This document shows, one piece after another, positions 42,442 through 55,500 of a DNA stretch of 64,000 nucleotides (the stretch's first letter is position 1; each line of letters begins with the position of its first letter). Position numbers and translations under genes: made by a program. The DNA comes from Lates calcarifer. Lineage: Eukaryota; Chordata; Actinopteri; Centropomidae. The stretch covers positions 13,720,183 through 13,784,182 of the forward strand of contig NC_066833.1 in assembly GCF_001640805.2 (NCBI RefSeq), in the 5' to 3' direction. A model generated the notes under the pieces. That model saw nothing but the letters and a program-made list of their open reading frames with translations, did not search any database and was not told the DNA's origin.

Positions 42442-43225
42442 CACTGTAGCTGTTTTTTCTTTGTTTTTTTTGTTTTGTTTTATTTTTATTTTCTATGTAT
42501 ATCTTGTAATGTTAATTGCTTGATTTCTTTCAAGAATCTTTTTCTTTCTTTTTTTCTTGCATGTGCAAAGACTCATTCAGAATCATGCCTAAATGTGGGA
42601 TTTAAAGTACAGTGCTACTACAGTGTCTTTGATAAATGACAAAACATCATGTATGGTAACAATATCTTTCTGTCAGTGATTTTGCCCTTTGACACTGATC
42701 AAGGTCAAATGCTTGAAGATGTTACCTTCATGGTCTGTTGGAAAGATTGCAACGTAAGATACATATATCTAAAATGTATCTAAGCATTAATTAGATGTGA
42801 TCCATATTTCTGCTCCTAATTACTTTACATAATTTCCTTTCATCTATGTTGGTATCCCTGTCACATCTGGGTGCAGACGTGTGAAACCCGCTCAGACTCA
42901 GGTGCCAAATTCAGGTTATTAGCCTGATGTTAGATCTTTAACTTCACATGATCCTGCTACAGTTTGACTTTTCAGACACTATATTAATGCTAGAGCTCTC
43001 TATTTGACTTCTGTTATTAAAAAAGTCACATTTGTAAGAAATTATAAATACACAAAGGAAAACATGGTGTAATGTCCTCTTCTAGGAAAATTCACAGTAA
43101 TATGTTTTATTTTCATATTGTAATTTACTGTTACTTTGCACAGAGATGGAGTGCCTCACTGGCTTTATTTGTAAGAGCACTATGAAGGAGGGAGATACAA
43201 AAAGGAGACAGCAAACAAAATTAGG

Positions 43226-44165
43226 ATGGATTATCAAACATTTATCCTAGTTAATGAGCCTCTTATTATTCTCAACATCATGGCTAATGCCTTTTACGCC
43301 TTTTGCATGGTCTGTCCACTTAATGGAGAAATGGATCAAGCAACCTCTGAAGCTTCTCCTGGGCTCCTTGATTTGCTACACAGTTGCTTACCTGATATCA
43401 GTTTTTGTTTTGATCTTTTCTGTACGCCTAGTTCAAAACATCGAGATCGTTAAAATCTTATATTTGGTGTCACTGTCTGCACTTTGTTCACTAGCATGAC
43501 CTCCTCTGTCTGGCTGAACTTCTTTTACTACACCCACATTGTACCTGCACAGTGAGCGCTCTTCATCTGGATGAAGAAGAATATCAAACCCATCATCTAC
43601 TGCATGTGGCTTGTTGAGAAAATTTACAGTTTGCTCGATTTTACTGTCATGTTTTTAAAGAATATTTCTTTTGATGACGATGGATTCAGTAACAATCTCA
43701 CAATGGATCATGACATACAGATGTCTGCGAAAGATTACTTGCAATGGCTGGATTACATGTACATCATTGTGTTTTCCACAGTGAAGGCCCACTTCTTTTT
43801 CTGTCTGTGTGTCATGGTGATGTCCAGTGGTTCTACTGTTGTCTACCTGTGCGGACACATGCAGGCGTATGGTTGCAAACGGACAGCCTTTATCCTGTCC
43901 CTGGTTCAGAGGTCAGGCAAGGGTCACTGTCACTGGCATCCTGCAGGGAGTCATGTATGTATTCTGTTCTATATGGACTCTGAGAATCTTTTTTTCTGAC
44001 CAATTCCACCTTGTAGTCAACAGGCCACATGCCCATTTCACTGTCATCAGCTTGTACATGTCAGGCACCACATTCAACCTGGGAACAGGTCAGGCTGTAT
44101 TCAGGCAAAGAGCAGCAGACATCTGGATCAGAGCCACTCAGTGGTGCAGAACACCAACAGTCTGA
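43226..44165 (+). pseudogene. Taste receptor type 2-like GPCR pseudogene, copy 3
   Basis: Full-length but disrupted. It starts MDYQTFILVNEPLIILNIMA (helix 1). The frame shifts near 43325 into KWIKQPLKLLLGSLICYTVA (helix 2), then again near 43485 into MTSSVWLNFFYYTHIVPAQ. A TGA stop at 43553-43555 precedes ALFIWMKKNIKPIIY. The frame stays open through helix 5 (HFFFCLCVMVMSSGSTVVYL). A third shift near 43864 leads to RVTVTGILQGVMYVF and ISLYMSGTTFNLGTGQAVF, ending at 44163-44165. The reading resembles fish T2R throughout. Disablements are few, so loss may be recent or the copy may be intact in related species. Confidence 0.8.
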
Positions 44166-44780
44166 ACAAGAAAGATGATACTGGAGCTCAAACCTGAAGA
44201 CCTAGAGTTTGATGTGGTGAAATCTATATTAATTCATGCTGCACCTGAAGCTTGTAAGCCTACCAGTATATCAAATCAGGAATTCTCTTGCATGGTACAT
44301 TTTTTTTTTAAAGATCATAGCAATGTATTTGTGATTAGTGCTTTGTAAACTGATGGTCAAAATTTACTTTTTTGTAATAAATGTACATCCTATTGACACC
44401 TATGATGTATATGTAAGGTTATGTTTTTATATTAATCACAGTCATATGCCCTCTGAAATATAAAACTATATATACTATGCCAGTTTCATGCCACTTTATG
44501 CTTCCATTCACTATATTTCAGAGGGAAACATTGTTCTTAATATTGTTACTAATTAAAAATATATGTATAAAATTTATCAGATAAAATGTGATGCATTGTT
44601 ATAGAATAGTATATAGAATACTTCAAATGATCAAAAATCATAATATTATAACACTGATAGGAGGCATTTTTCTGCACTGAGTGCTTTTTGAGAACTTTGA
44701 GAACATATTGTTATTAATAAATATTTTTTTCTGCTCCACATTTCTCCTCTTCATTTGTTGATGAAAAGTGATGAGATCTT
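44166..44780. other. Intergenic, AT-rich
   Basis: Downstream of T2R copy 3 and strongly AT-rich, with an AATAAA near 44378. No gene or named repeat was recognised. Confidence 0.45.
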
Positions 44781-45040
44781 TTCTCACAATTATGAGACTG
44801 TGTTTCATGATTATGGGAAAATTAGTAAGCACAAAATCTATGCCTCCAATAAAACTATCTCATAATTAAGAGACCAGTATCATATATTAAGAATATGGCA
44901 AAAACAAGTAAAAGTAATTCTGTCATCTCCTATTAAAGATATCATTATGAGATGAGTTTAAAATTATAAGACAATATTCTCATAATTGTGACACGGGGTC
45001 TCATAATGGCATAATTACAAAATCTCAGAATCTCAGTTCT
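44781..45040. repeat. Degenerate palindromic tandem repeat (CTCATAATTATGAGA type)
   Basis: Variants of the self-complementary unit TCTCATAATTATGAGA recur about every 30-50 bases: near 44783, 44806, 44860, 44943, 44981 and 45000. Similar palindromic arrays are common in fish genomes. The array is degenerate with no constant period. Confidence 0.5.
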
Positions 45041-45450
45041 CAGAAGAAAGAAATCCAGGTGATGTAATTTATTGTTATTTTTAACACTATTTTTTGAGAT
45101 AATTGTAATGTAATCATTAAATATATTTTGTAACTAAATAAGATATTCTGACATAATTTTGAAATTCAAGTCTTGGTAATTGCTATTGGATGCTAGACCT
45201 TAAATAATTACAGCATTCAAGTAGGACGAGTTTTGTTCTGTTTCATTCTGGTGAATGTAACACTATACAACTATGCATTCATACAAACGGGAGAGGTACA
45301 AAAGTTCGAGCGGGTATTAGCCTTTTCGGGTGACAAAAACAAAACAAAAAAGGTTAACAAACCTTTAATTATGAAATGGAATTACTATCTTTCGAGAGCG
45401 GGATTTTTCTCTTCGAGTACTCTCAGGCCGGAGCTTCTAGAGGGGTCTTG

Positions 45451-45750
45451 AAGGCATCAGGAGTCTGGTGCCCCTCCTCGTTCAGATGTGTTTGGTCCTC
45501 TCTTTCGGCAGTTGGTGAGCGACGGAGGAGGAGAAGGAGGTATGGTGTCAACCAGTCGGAGGGGAGAGCAGTCGACATTCTGGGCAAAATAAGTGTCCCC
45601 GCTGGATGGGCCAGTTGGATAGCCAGATAAGCTTGTCAGATTTGGTTATCTGATTTGTTTAGGGTCAGCAAAGGGGAAAAATATGTCATATTCAGGTGTA
45701 AATCTTACTGGAAGAAGTGATGTTAAGTCAATGGTTTACCTCCCGGTCAG
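45451..45750 (+). promoter_or_regulatory. Candidate kansl1l promoter and non-coding first exon
   Basis: A CpG-richer stretch with GGAGGAG tracts (45525-45540) precedes an ideal donor, CGGTCAG then GTGAGT, at 45750/45751. It would splice to the acceptor at 46501-46502, 70 bases before the kansl1l start. The transcription start is not placed. The leader would carry a short upstream frame starting at 45731. Confidence 0.4.
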
Positions 45751-46572
45751 GTGAGTGTAGCGTAGATTCACTCCAGCTAGACTGTGGAGTGTTACCGTTA
45801 ACGTCCGTTATTAGAGACGGTTTAGCTAGCTCCCGCCTTGACACAGTTGACACAAGTGACTGTAAATGCCATGTTCCATGTTCCCGTTAAATTCATCCTA
45901 ACATACGCTTGACCTGCGATGAACGAGTACCGAACGGCGAATAAATATTCTGTTACCTGGCTTTCGCCAGTGTACTCAACGTCTCGTATTGGTTTGGTAC
46001 CTCATCGTGTAATATCACTTTCCTTTATAGCTGTTACACAATTAACTACGAAGATTCAGCGGCGATAGTTAGTTAATCCGTTAGTTTGGTGAGCATTACA
46101 GCTGTATCGTTGACTGGAAAACAGAGGGAACCAGGATAAACCATAGTAAACCGTGTAACAGGACCACGGTGGGGAACTTTTGTTCCCAGATATGGCTTAC
46201 ATCGCCAACATATGTGCTCGATAAAAGGTGAACATGGCGCACAGGGAATTAATTAGTCCGTTAACATTAAACGCGTCAATGTAAACTAGTTGACGTTGTG
46301 TTTTCTGGCTACAGCTGCTGTGCCTGTCAGTCGTAAATAATCGCGTGTCCCCACTGATTCTCACCAGTAAACACCACACTTTAGTTTTCTATAGATCTTC
46401 TCATTATTCCAAGAATTTTGCTGTCTGTTTAGAACTGTTCTTTTTAGGGCTTATTTTGTATCAGTAGAGTAATTTGCCAACATTTGTTTCTCTCACTGTC
46501 AGGTCATTTAAGGTGCAGTCTGTGAACTCTGCCACCTTGGCTGTCTAGAGCATCAGTGGTTCAGAAAGGGGT

Positions 46573-49500
46573 ATGGCCCCAGCCCTGACCAAGATCCTGA
46601 AAGATGGCCATGGCATCCACCTGTCCTCACCTCCTTCATCTGTCAGAGTGGACTCAAACAGGAGAGCTGTGCGCAGCGCTGAGCTAGAGCCTCACATGCG
46701 ATTGACAGAGGACGATGACCCCCAGAAGATGTGGCTGAACCTTTCCTTGTTACCCTCTCTTGATTCCTGCCTGTCCGCGAGCCCTCTCCACGTCCCTGCC
46801 AACCCTGTGCTTTCCCCATGTTTGCAGGAGTCTGCCAGCCAGTGTGAGGCAGTGCTCCTCTCCAGCCCTGCTTCCCTCCTGAGCTTCTTGTCCTTCAATA
46901 AAGGCCTCGTAGATTCTCATCAGGTGGTCTCCATCTTACCAGGTGTACCAGACATGTTTTTAGGCCCTGTCCCTGAGCACAATAGCCAAGAGGCTTGTCT
47001 GCTGCATGGCTGCAGTACTGCTCCTGAATGTGGACCAGATGGTGTTGATGTGCATCACTCCCCTTTTACCCTTACCGGTGTTTCTCCTTTAGAGTCCCTT
47101 GGAGAGATAAAGTCCCAGGGCTTCACTCCCTTCTTTGCACCCCAACCTGCACTGATGCAGGAGAAAGCAGCGGGAGTAGGCTGTCCTCCTCCACCTTCAG
47201 TGCAGCCTTGCAGTGGCAGGGTGAACTTTCACCAGCTGGCACCCAAAGCTGTGCTGGAGAAGGCTGTGAAGCAGAAGCTCTCCAGGCAGACAGGGCTGCA
47301 CAGCCGAGCTTGTAGGCTGCAGAGGAGACTGCAAGCCCTGCTTGGAGAGCATGCTTTGCTACACTGCAACCAGCAGCTGGATGGGCTGAAAAGACACTGT
47401 CATCTTGGAGATGCGTCTCATGACAGCCTGGACTCCCTACATCCTGGTTTACCACCTCCACACGTGGGTAGTAAACCCAATTTTTCTAGGCTAGAGTCGT
47501 CCACAGCCTCATCTTCTTTGACAGAGCTCAGAGAGTTCAGTCGCTTCAGCCAGGCGGTGCTGAGAGGCCTGCAGGAGGCCTTGGACTCTGAGGCCACGGC
47601 CAGCAGCAGCTCAGATGATGAGTTAGAGGAACATAAGAGTAACGGCAAAACCAAGACTTCACCTGTGTGAGTATCCAGCGAGTAAAAGTAGTTTTTATTT
47701 TCTTGCATGTCTTCTGTGCACGCTGACCAGTAAGACTAGAATTGAATCCCTGAAGTTGGCTTTTAGAGCCATGAATGTTTATTTCTGTTCACAATACAAA
47801 AGTGCAGGTGCTTTTTATGAGACATAATGGGTGTTCTCATTCTAGTGTGAGGTTAAAATAAGAAATGAAGGGACATACTGCTTGTTCCGACCACATTTCC
47901 ACACAGAAAACATGGAATGGCTGGTTCTGGAGTTGTTGGTGTGCTGCTGCTGTGTTTCTTACTTTCACCTATGTGTATTTTAAAGAGTCACAGTGTGTAT
48001 GTGGCTCACAGGGCTGGTTATTACAGCCAGATAATCAAGCTGCAAAGGAGAGACTTAGGAAATCCCCTGAACCACATATTTTGTGTATCAAGTTGAGGTG
48101 AATGATATCATTCCACACTGTCAAATATGAAGTTACTTGCTCGTGCCATTGTGAAAACAATAAAACCAGCGCAAAAGGCATCTGCACCATTGTCTCACTT
48201 CCAACAGATTTGTTGTGCTGTTCCAGGATTGGATTTCCAGACCCAGCTGTGGTTCATGCTGGAGTCATTGGCCTTGTTTTAACTCAGACAAGAGGGGAGT
48301 AAACAGATAGACTCTCACACTAGGTAGCCTTTCAGTGCGAGACAATGAAGGCATATAGTTCAAAAAATGTGAATTTAAGGTGAGCATATTTAGTTACTAC
48401 TAAAAACATCAACAAATGTCAAGGATGACACAATAAAGACTTATTTCAGAATGACAGTGTAAGTTTTGGAAAGTCAGCTGTTGCAGTGAATGAGGTCCAT
48501 TGTGCCTCTGTACTGTTAGATGCATACTTTTTTTTGGCCCTTAGCAAAGTTTACAGTGTGGTTGTCATAAGTACAAGTTTGGTCCTCCCAGCTGCAGGGA
48601 GTGTTATGACATTTTTTAGCCATGCGCACGCACACATACTTTTCTCCATCCACGCTGCAGTCATAACAGATTCAGCAGACCAGCCAGCTCTCTTTACCCA
48701 GAGGGTTGGAAATAAACACAGACATGCCAGCAAGCCTGCAACATGCCAGCCATTCTGTGCCACCGTACCTCAGCTCCTCCTCTTTCTTGTGAAAAATAAT
48801 TTTTAAGTGTGCATCTGTGTAAGTGTGTGGTTTGAATGGGCAGTGCTGGTGCATTTGTCTCCTTGCTCAAAGGGAGTTGTGTTGCCTCAGATGAGGAAAA
48901 AAAGATGTAAATCTCATAGCAGTAGAAGCTTAATATTTAAAGGGAAATGTTTGGATACTTTAAAAAGGATGAGAATTTTTCGGTTATTTATGTCCGGTCA
49001 GAAAATAGTGCCCCTGACGTTTGTTGTTGTTTAATTCCTTTTAGCGTCATTGCATTTCCATGTTAACAAACTTCCTAGTCAACAATATGGGGATGTCAGT
49101 GCCTGTCAGTGGATGTCAGTGTGCCATCACTGTTTGATACAAGAGCTGTCATCACTTTTCTTCTAGGATTCAAGCTAGTGTAGTGTAGGGTGCCATTTGT
49201 TTCTTTAGTACACTACAGTTTTTCCAGGCCTCTGTTTCTTCCTGAATCAGTGCAGTAAACAGGCAGAATGTAAGCATGTTTGTTTGGTCTGTGAACTGGA
49301 ATGAAAAACGGTGTTTTATGAGTGTTTTTTTATTTGGCCAGCTTCAGTCATTTTGGAAGTGTTAGCTTGCCTTTTGTCTGTGTCTGTCCTCCTCCTTTAT
49401 GGAACAATGGTCTGTGCTTCATCACTAAACCTCCCCTGGGGAGATTTTATGGCAGGTTCCTGTTTGATGAGGATATCCCCATGCTGGAGACGGGACAGGT

Positions 49501-52500
49501 CATTGCCCTCCTTTAGAAAGTGTGGGAATAGTTGACCTTCAACAAGTATGAACTTGTAAAATAGGAATGTGGTTTGACTTTAATTTAAAACCACATGTCC
49601 GCATTGTTCAATTTCTGCACAGTAGTCCTTGACAATTAACGCTGTTGCTCATTTTTAGTTTTCAGTATGTTTGAATGTACTGTATGGGAGTCTTCTGAAA
49701 GGCTTAACGCTGGAAATTTTAACTGCTGGACACACCCAAAAACCCTAATGCTTCTGCAAGAGCCAAAAAACCCTGTTCAAACGGGAATTTGTAAGCCCAG
49801 AACTACTTGCTGGGGCTGGCCTTTCAACCGGGATTTGGCTGAGAAAAATACTTTCTCACTGTGGAGCGCAGCCAGTGGGTTGCTAGACCCTGCATTTTAT
49901 TCACTGGTGTCAATATCCTCATGATAAATAGTATGTTATTTATGTATTTGCAAACTTACACACTATAACTAGTATAAAGCAACCTCTCCTGTTCCCTCCT
50001 CTCCTTCTGACTCGCCTAATGCCTGGCAAATATTCCTGGAATTTTCTCATTATACAGTTGGAAAGAGCCGCAGGGCACCCAGGTCTGGTCATTGTCTGTG
50101 GAGGAAAGACAGAGCTTACTCCTTTGCAAACAGATATCAGCTTAGGGTTGAGTGAAACTCAGTTTAGAGAGGTAGTCATTATCCAATTATATACCCCGCT
50201 ATTCATCTGCAGTATATGCCTTCCTATCAACCACAAACTGGGTGTAATTGTGATCAGGGAAGTAAACAACATTTTGTGTGTGTGCAATATTAATTATAAT
50301 ATTAAAATAGCTACCTTGTAATACTAAATTTCTTATTGTAAAGTGTTGTGTGTGTAGCTGCTTGCTGGCTGGCCTAACCTTTCTCTGTCCTGCATCAGTG
50401 TTTGAAGTGGGGGAGTCCTTCCCTGCCCTAGCCAAGGTCCAAGTGCACTGCCATAGCAACTATTGCCCTGCTGAAGTCAGCCAACCACACACACACACAC
50501 AGACACAGACACACACAGAAGATAAATGCTAACTGAACGGGCTAGTGCCATGGAAACATACTATAGACACACACCACACAAATCAACAGTGTTTTATTCT
50601 GTGGCCTAGATAAGCTTTTGTGCTTTAGCAAAATTCAACCCCCTCCCATTCTGTTAGCATGCTAAACAATTTACACGCTACTTTGCAACATGGCTGTGTA
50701 AAATAGGTCATATGTTGTCAGTGCTGCAGTACAAAGGTGTGAACTGACAAATGGTTTACTCTGTGTCTTTCAGTGTCACAGTCCTCTCTGGTGATACACA
50801 TTCCTGCCAGTGATTCTCATATGCTAAACTCTTCATGAACAAACTCAAATTTCAATGGCCATATTGGGTTTTATGACTGAATTCCCTGTCCTGTCGCATT
50901 CATGACCAAATTCCAAAGCTTTATAAGGACTTTAGAATTCTTTCCTTGTGAGGTTGGATCAGGGTCTAAAGCTTTCAACAAAAATGAATAAAATATTTTA
51001 TAATACTGTTACATGGTTGTAACTGTCCTCCTTTCCTATCCACCATCCTACTCTTCCTAGCAACAGCAGCAGCTGTGAGAGGCGATGGCTGGAAGAGAGA
51101 GCGGAGCTGGGCAGCAGATGGAGCTGGTTGCAGCTGCGTCTGGCCGAGCTGGAGGGGAGGATACAACAAATGGTGGAGCTCCACAAGCACATCCACTCTT
51201 CCAAAGTAAAACAATACTCCTCTGTATCCACCTCAGTGAAGGGCAGTTTACATAATGTGCCAACTGGCAGACATCAGGAGCACTTGCATATGTTTTTTTT
51301 GTCAGGTCTTCATACATGGGATTAGTTTTACGTAAGGCTCTGTCAACTAATTGTATCTGGTCAGCCAACTTTCTTTCGCTCTCTGCCTTTAAATAATAAT
51401 CCATATGAAGAAATCCTGGAAATGTACAAATTCATCACAAGAATCCAAAAATTAAAAATAGTCCAGCTGTGTTTTTAAACCTTTGACTAAAGTAATCTGT
51501 GTGTGTCTGTGTTTTTGTGTCTATCCAAGGGTGGTGTGGTGCTTGCAGAGTCCCAGCCACTGACGGACAGGCAGATTCAGCAGACCCTGCTGAGGGAAAT
51601 GACGGGGTTATCCTGCACAGCCTCAGATGCTGATGCTGAACCCTGCAGCCCCATACGCCTTCTGCATAACATAGAGAGACAGGTAGGAGGGTGGGACTAG
51701 GGCCTATGATAGGGGTTGTGTGAAGAGTTTAGAGCCAAGAGGATTCCAGCAGCATTGTCCTGCTCCACTGATGTACCTCAGCTAGGTTGTGTTGATCTCA
51801 GGTTGATTTCCATTTCCAATTTCCATCAGTCAATATCGGTAATTATCACGATAAATATAAAATCATTATTTCTTTATAGTTTGAAGGCTGATTTTAGCTC
51901 CTGAGTGAAAGTTGAAGAAAGCAGACGGGTAATAATAGTTTTAAACTATTCTCTATGGCCAGAACATGACAAACACTTCTCAGATCAGAGGTAGAACATT
52001 CAAAGCAATTGTTATCATAAAATCTAACCTTCCTAATCTGAAAACATGATTGGCAGCAGGCTACATCAAGCTGCAGTGAAACATCTGAATGAAAGGTTAA
52101 AAATAATCCACAATAATCCTTTAATGCTGAACCAGGTCATTTTGCACTTGGGTAGCATGAATGAATAGCAGAGGTGCCTGAATAAGATTAGAATTCTGCT
52201 AGAAAATTCTGTACTGTGTACTTTGATGCTTTGAAACATCTCACATCACACTCATGTTTATGTGATCTGTCTTTTATCACTTACTGTATACCAAACAATA
52301 TCAAGGAGCCTCCATCTTTGCTTAGATGGCGTGCTTACAGCTCACTGCTGTTTCTGCTCAGAAGACAGATTGTATTTCACACTCTGGTTTCAGTTTGTCA
52401 CTTTTGAAATGCATCATTTGGAACATGTCTTCATTACAGAGTGCCCAGCTTAACCAGATCGTCAACAGTCTGATGCCTCCTCTCAGCTTTTCGCCGCTCT

Positions 52501-55500
52501 CAAAACAAGCACAGACGTGTAAAGTCAAGGGAACCTTCACAAGGTAGAGAACACACCTGTTGGAAGTGTGGAACACCTTTGTTGTATAATAATAATTAGA
52601 CTTAGATTATTGGGACTCATAAACTCATACCAGATTCAATTAGACACTCTTAGTCTTTATTGGGAGAAACAGATTGAAGGACAAGGTAGTAATAGCTGCA
52701 TTTGCAGTAAAATACAAAAATACATAAATACAAAAGGGAGGAACTTTTATTGATTAAGTTTTGCCCATTGTCTCTTCCAGCTTAGGCTATAGGATAAGTT
52801 ATGAAGGCTGAGACCATGTTCACCATTTGTAATATAACCCAGTAACTCGACTTGAATCATCCCTTCATGTCTTTTCTTCCTGCTGCCTTTTTAACTCACT
52901 GTCTGGCTGGCTGTAGTGCTTGTGATCTTAACATGAATCATAGCCCTGACATTTACATGACCTCATCTGATCTCGTCCCTGCAGTGGTCAGAACGGAGGT
53001 GATGTTTTTGTGCCGGGGAGCTCTAAGAGAAGCAGACTGTCAATCAGGAGGTCTTTCAAGGCTGATATGTCACGTGTTTGTGCCCGAACCCGACCCTTGG
53101 TCACCTACCACAAACCCAGACTCTTTGCTCTCAGCATCTGTAAACCCAGTGGTCTACAGGTAGGCCACATACATTCTCCTCCATTCCCCGGTCTACTTCT
53201 CAGTTCTAACTATATGCTGTTGATTGATTGAAATCCCATTTTGAGTTTCATAATGAAGGTTGAAAAACTGATGAAAGTGTGACAGTGTTGTGAACAGATT
53301 CCTTAATTTATTATATTTAAATTACTTACTTATGTCAAATGTGACTTCAAAGCAGTTTCTCTTTGTCACGCTTCACTGATAGAGTGCCATATCACGTAGG
53401 TAGTTCCTCAAATTAAATAGGAATCAATGTTTAAAGCCCCACACCTGCTTTTAATTAAACAATAATATCTCTTGGATTTGCTTCAAATAAACAAATGCAT
53501 GGGATTATTTTAAAGCTCTAGCCTTTATTTAGCCAGGGGACACTGCATAGTGCTATGCTCTGCCAGTAAAACCAGGGGGTAGTGATAGTGTGCTTTGTCA
53601 AGTGGTTGAAAATGCCATTATAGTTCTTGTGATATCTTTATGTTTAAATTGACAGTGGATCAAATGAGTGAATGTAATGTAAAAGTGGTTGCTCTCAACG
53701 ACAAACCTACAGTGATGCCAAAACGTCTTACAGAACATTTTACTGTCTTTCAGCTCATTGTTTTGGTTTTCAGCCCAGCACACTCTCCGGCTGCAGCCAG
53801 CAGCACGTATACAGAGATGTGAACGTCCACTGAGATGTCCAATGTCTGAATATTTGTAGAGGTTCAACATCTTGCTGAACACTACGTTTTTCTGAATGGC
53901 ATAGAGCCCAGAGCAGTTACAGCCACTATTATAAGCGGCGGCGTCGAGCCACCACTATTGTGATATTGTCAGATGATAAGGAGAGTCTTTAACAGCTTAA
54001 TTTCTTTAATCAGAGTGCTCAAGCAGAGAGCAGCTTCCTTAAAACCTTATGACTCGTGCCCCAACAAAGCAAATAGAGAGCCAAGTTAATACTGTAGAAA
54101 ATGAAATTCTGTGTCCCGACAAGTCAAGTCAAGTCAAGTCAAATTTTATTTATATAGCGCCAATTCACAACAGAAGTTATCTCGAGGCACTGTACATATA
54201 GAGCAGGTCTAGACCGTACTCTTTATCTTATAAGATTTACAGAGAAAAACCCAACAGATCCCACCATGAGCAAGCACTAGGCGACTGTGGCAAGGAAAAA
54301 CTTCCTTTTAAGAGGCAGAAACCTCGAGCAGAACCGGACTCAAGGTGGGCGGCCATCTGCCTCGACCGGTTGGGTTTAGACAGAAAGAGAGGGGGGTGGG
54401 GGAATAGGGTAGGAGAAAGACAACAAGGCCCTATTTATTGTTAGTATCACACAGTAAATAATTGTCTCTTTCTCTTCTGTCTTTCTTGTGCTACAGGACC
54501 CGCAGAAGTCCATGTCCACCCTCTCGTCTTCTCTCTCATCATCTTCCTGTTCATGTTGCTCTTCTTGTGATCCTGTAGTCCTGTGTTCTGATCCTGACTG
54601 CAGCTCCAGCTTGGCCCCATCCTCCAGGAAACAGAGCTCCAGACCTCACACTGTGTTGTCTTGTTCATTTGGTAGGAGAAATGTTAACATAGCAAAGTGA
54701 AAAGGTTTAAAGTTTGATTTAAATGTGTAGGTATTTTTTGTGTTTTTTTTGGGGGGGGTGTAATGTTGACTTATCTAACGTTTTCTGATGGTAGACCTTC
54801 TCTGAAGTGCAACACTCACTGGCCATATTATATTTGTCATTTCAAATACAATTGATGCTTTTCTGGATTGCTGATAGATTCTGGGAGAGGACAACTGTGT
54901 GTGTTGATGTGTTGACATGCATTCAGATGATGCCAGTATGTGGGCTTACAGACAAACAATGGATGTGGGTACTTTGACTTTTGTCATGTGTGTTGCCCCT
55001 GAGTGCATGCTTGCATTTAGAAACGTGCTTAGTAAATGACAAAAATATTTCTTTCAGTTGTATCATTTTGATGAACTTAACATCATGTCCTCTCCATCCA
55101 GATACTTCTCTGTCCCACCACTTAAAGAGACACCTAGCCAGAGAGGAATGGTCCCAAAGGCCTTTAGTTATCAATGCCCAATCTCCCACTCCAGCACACT
55201 ACAACAGACGCAGCTCCACACCACTGCACAACAGTAAGATCCTGCCCTTTACCAGCATTGATTACATTTCTCTCTGACCTCCTATTTTGCTTTGGTCTAC
55301 TCTATTTTGCTTTACTTGGTAAAACTTTTGAAACTGATTGGTAGTGTGAAGTGTACATTTTTACTGGCAGAGTAGAGCACATTAGCCGTGCCATGTAACA
55401 CCTCATTGATCCAGTATGTTTAAATGCAGCTTGTGAGTGGGGCCAGAGCCTGACTGTAGCCTGCTGTGTTGACATTATAATGAACCAATGAGCAGTATGA

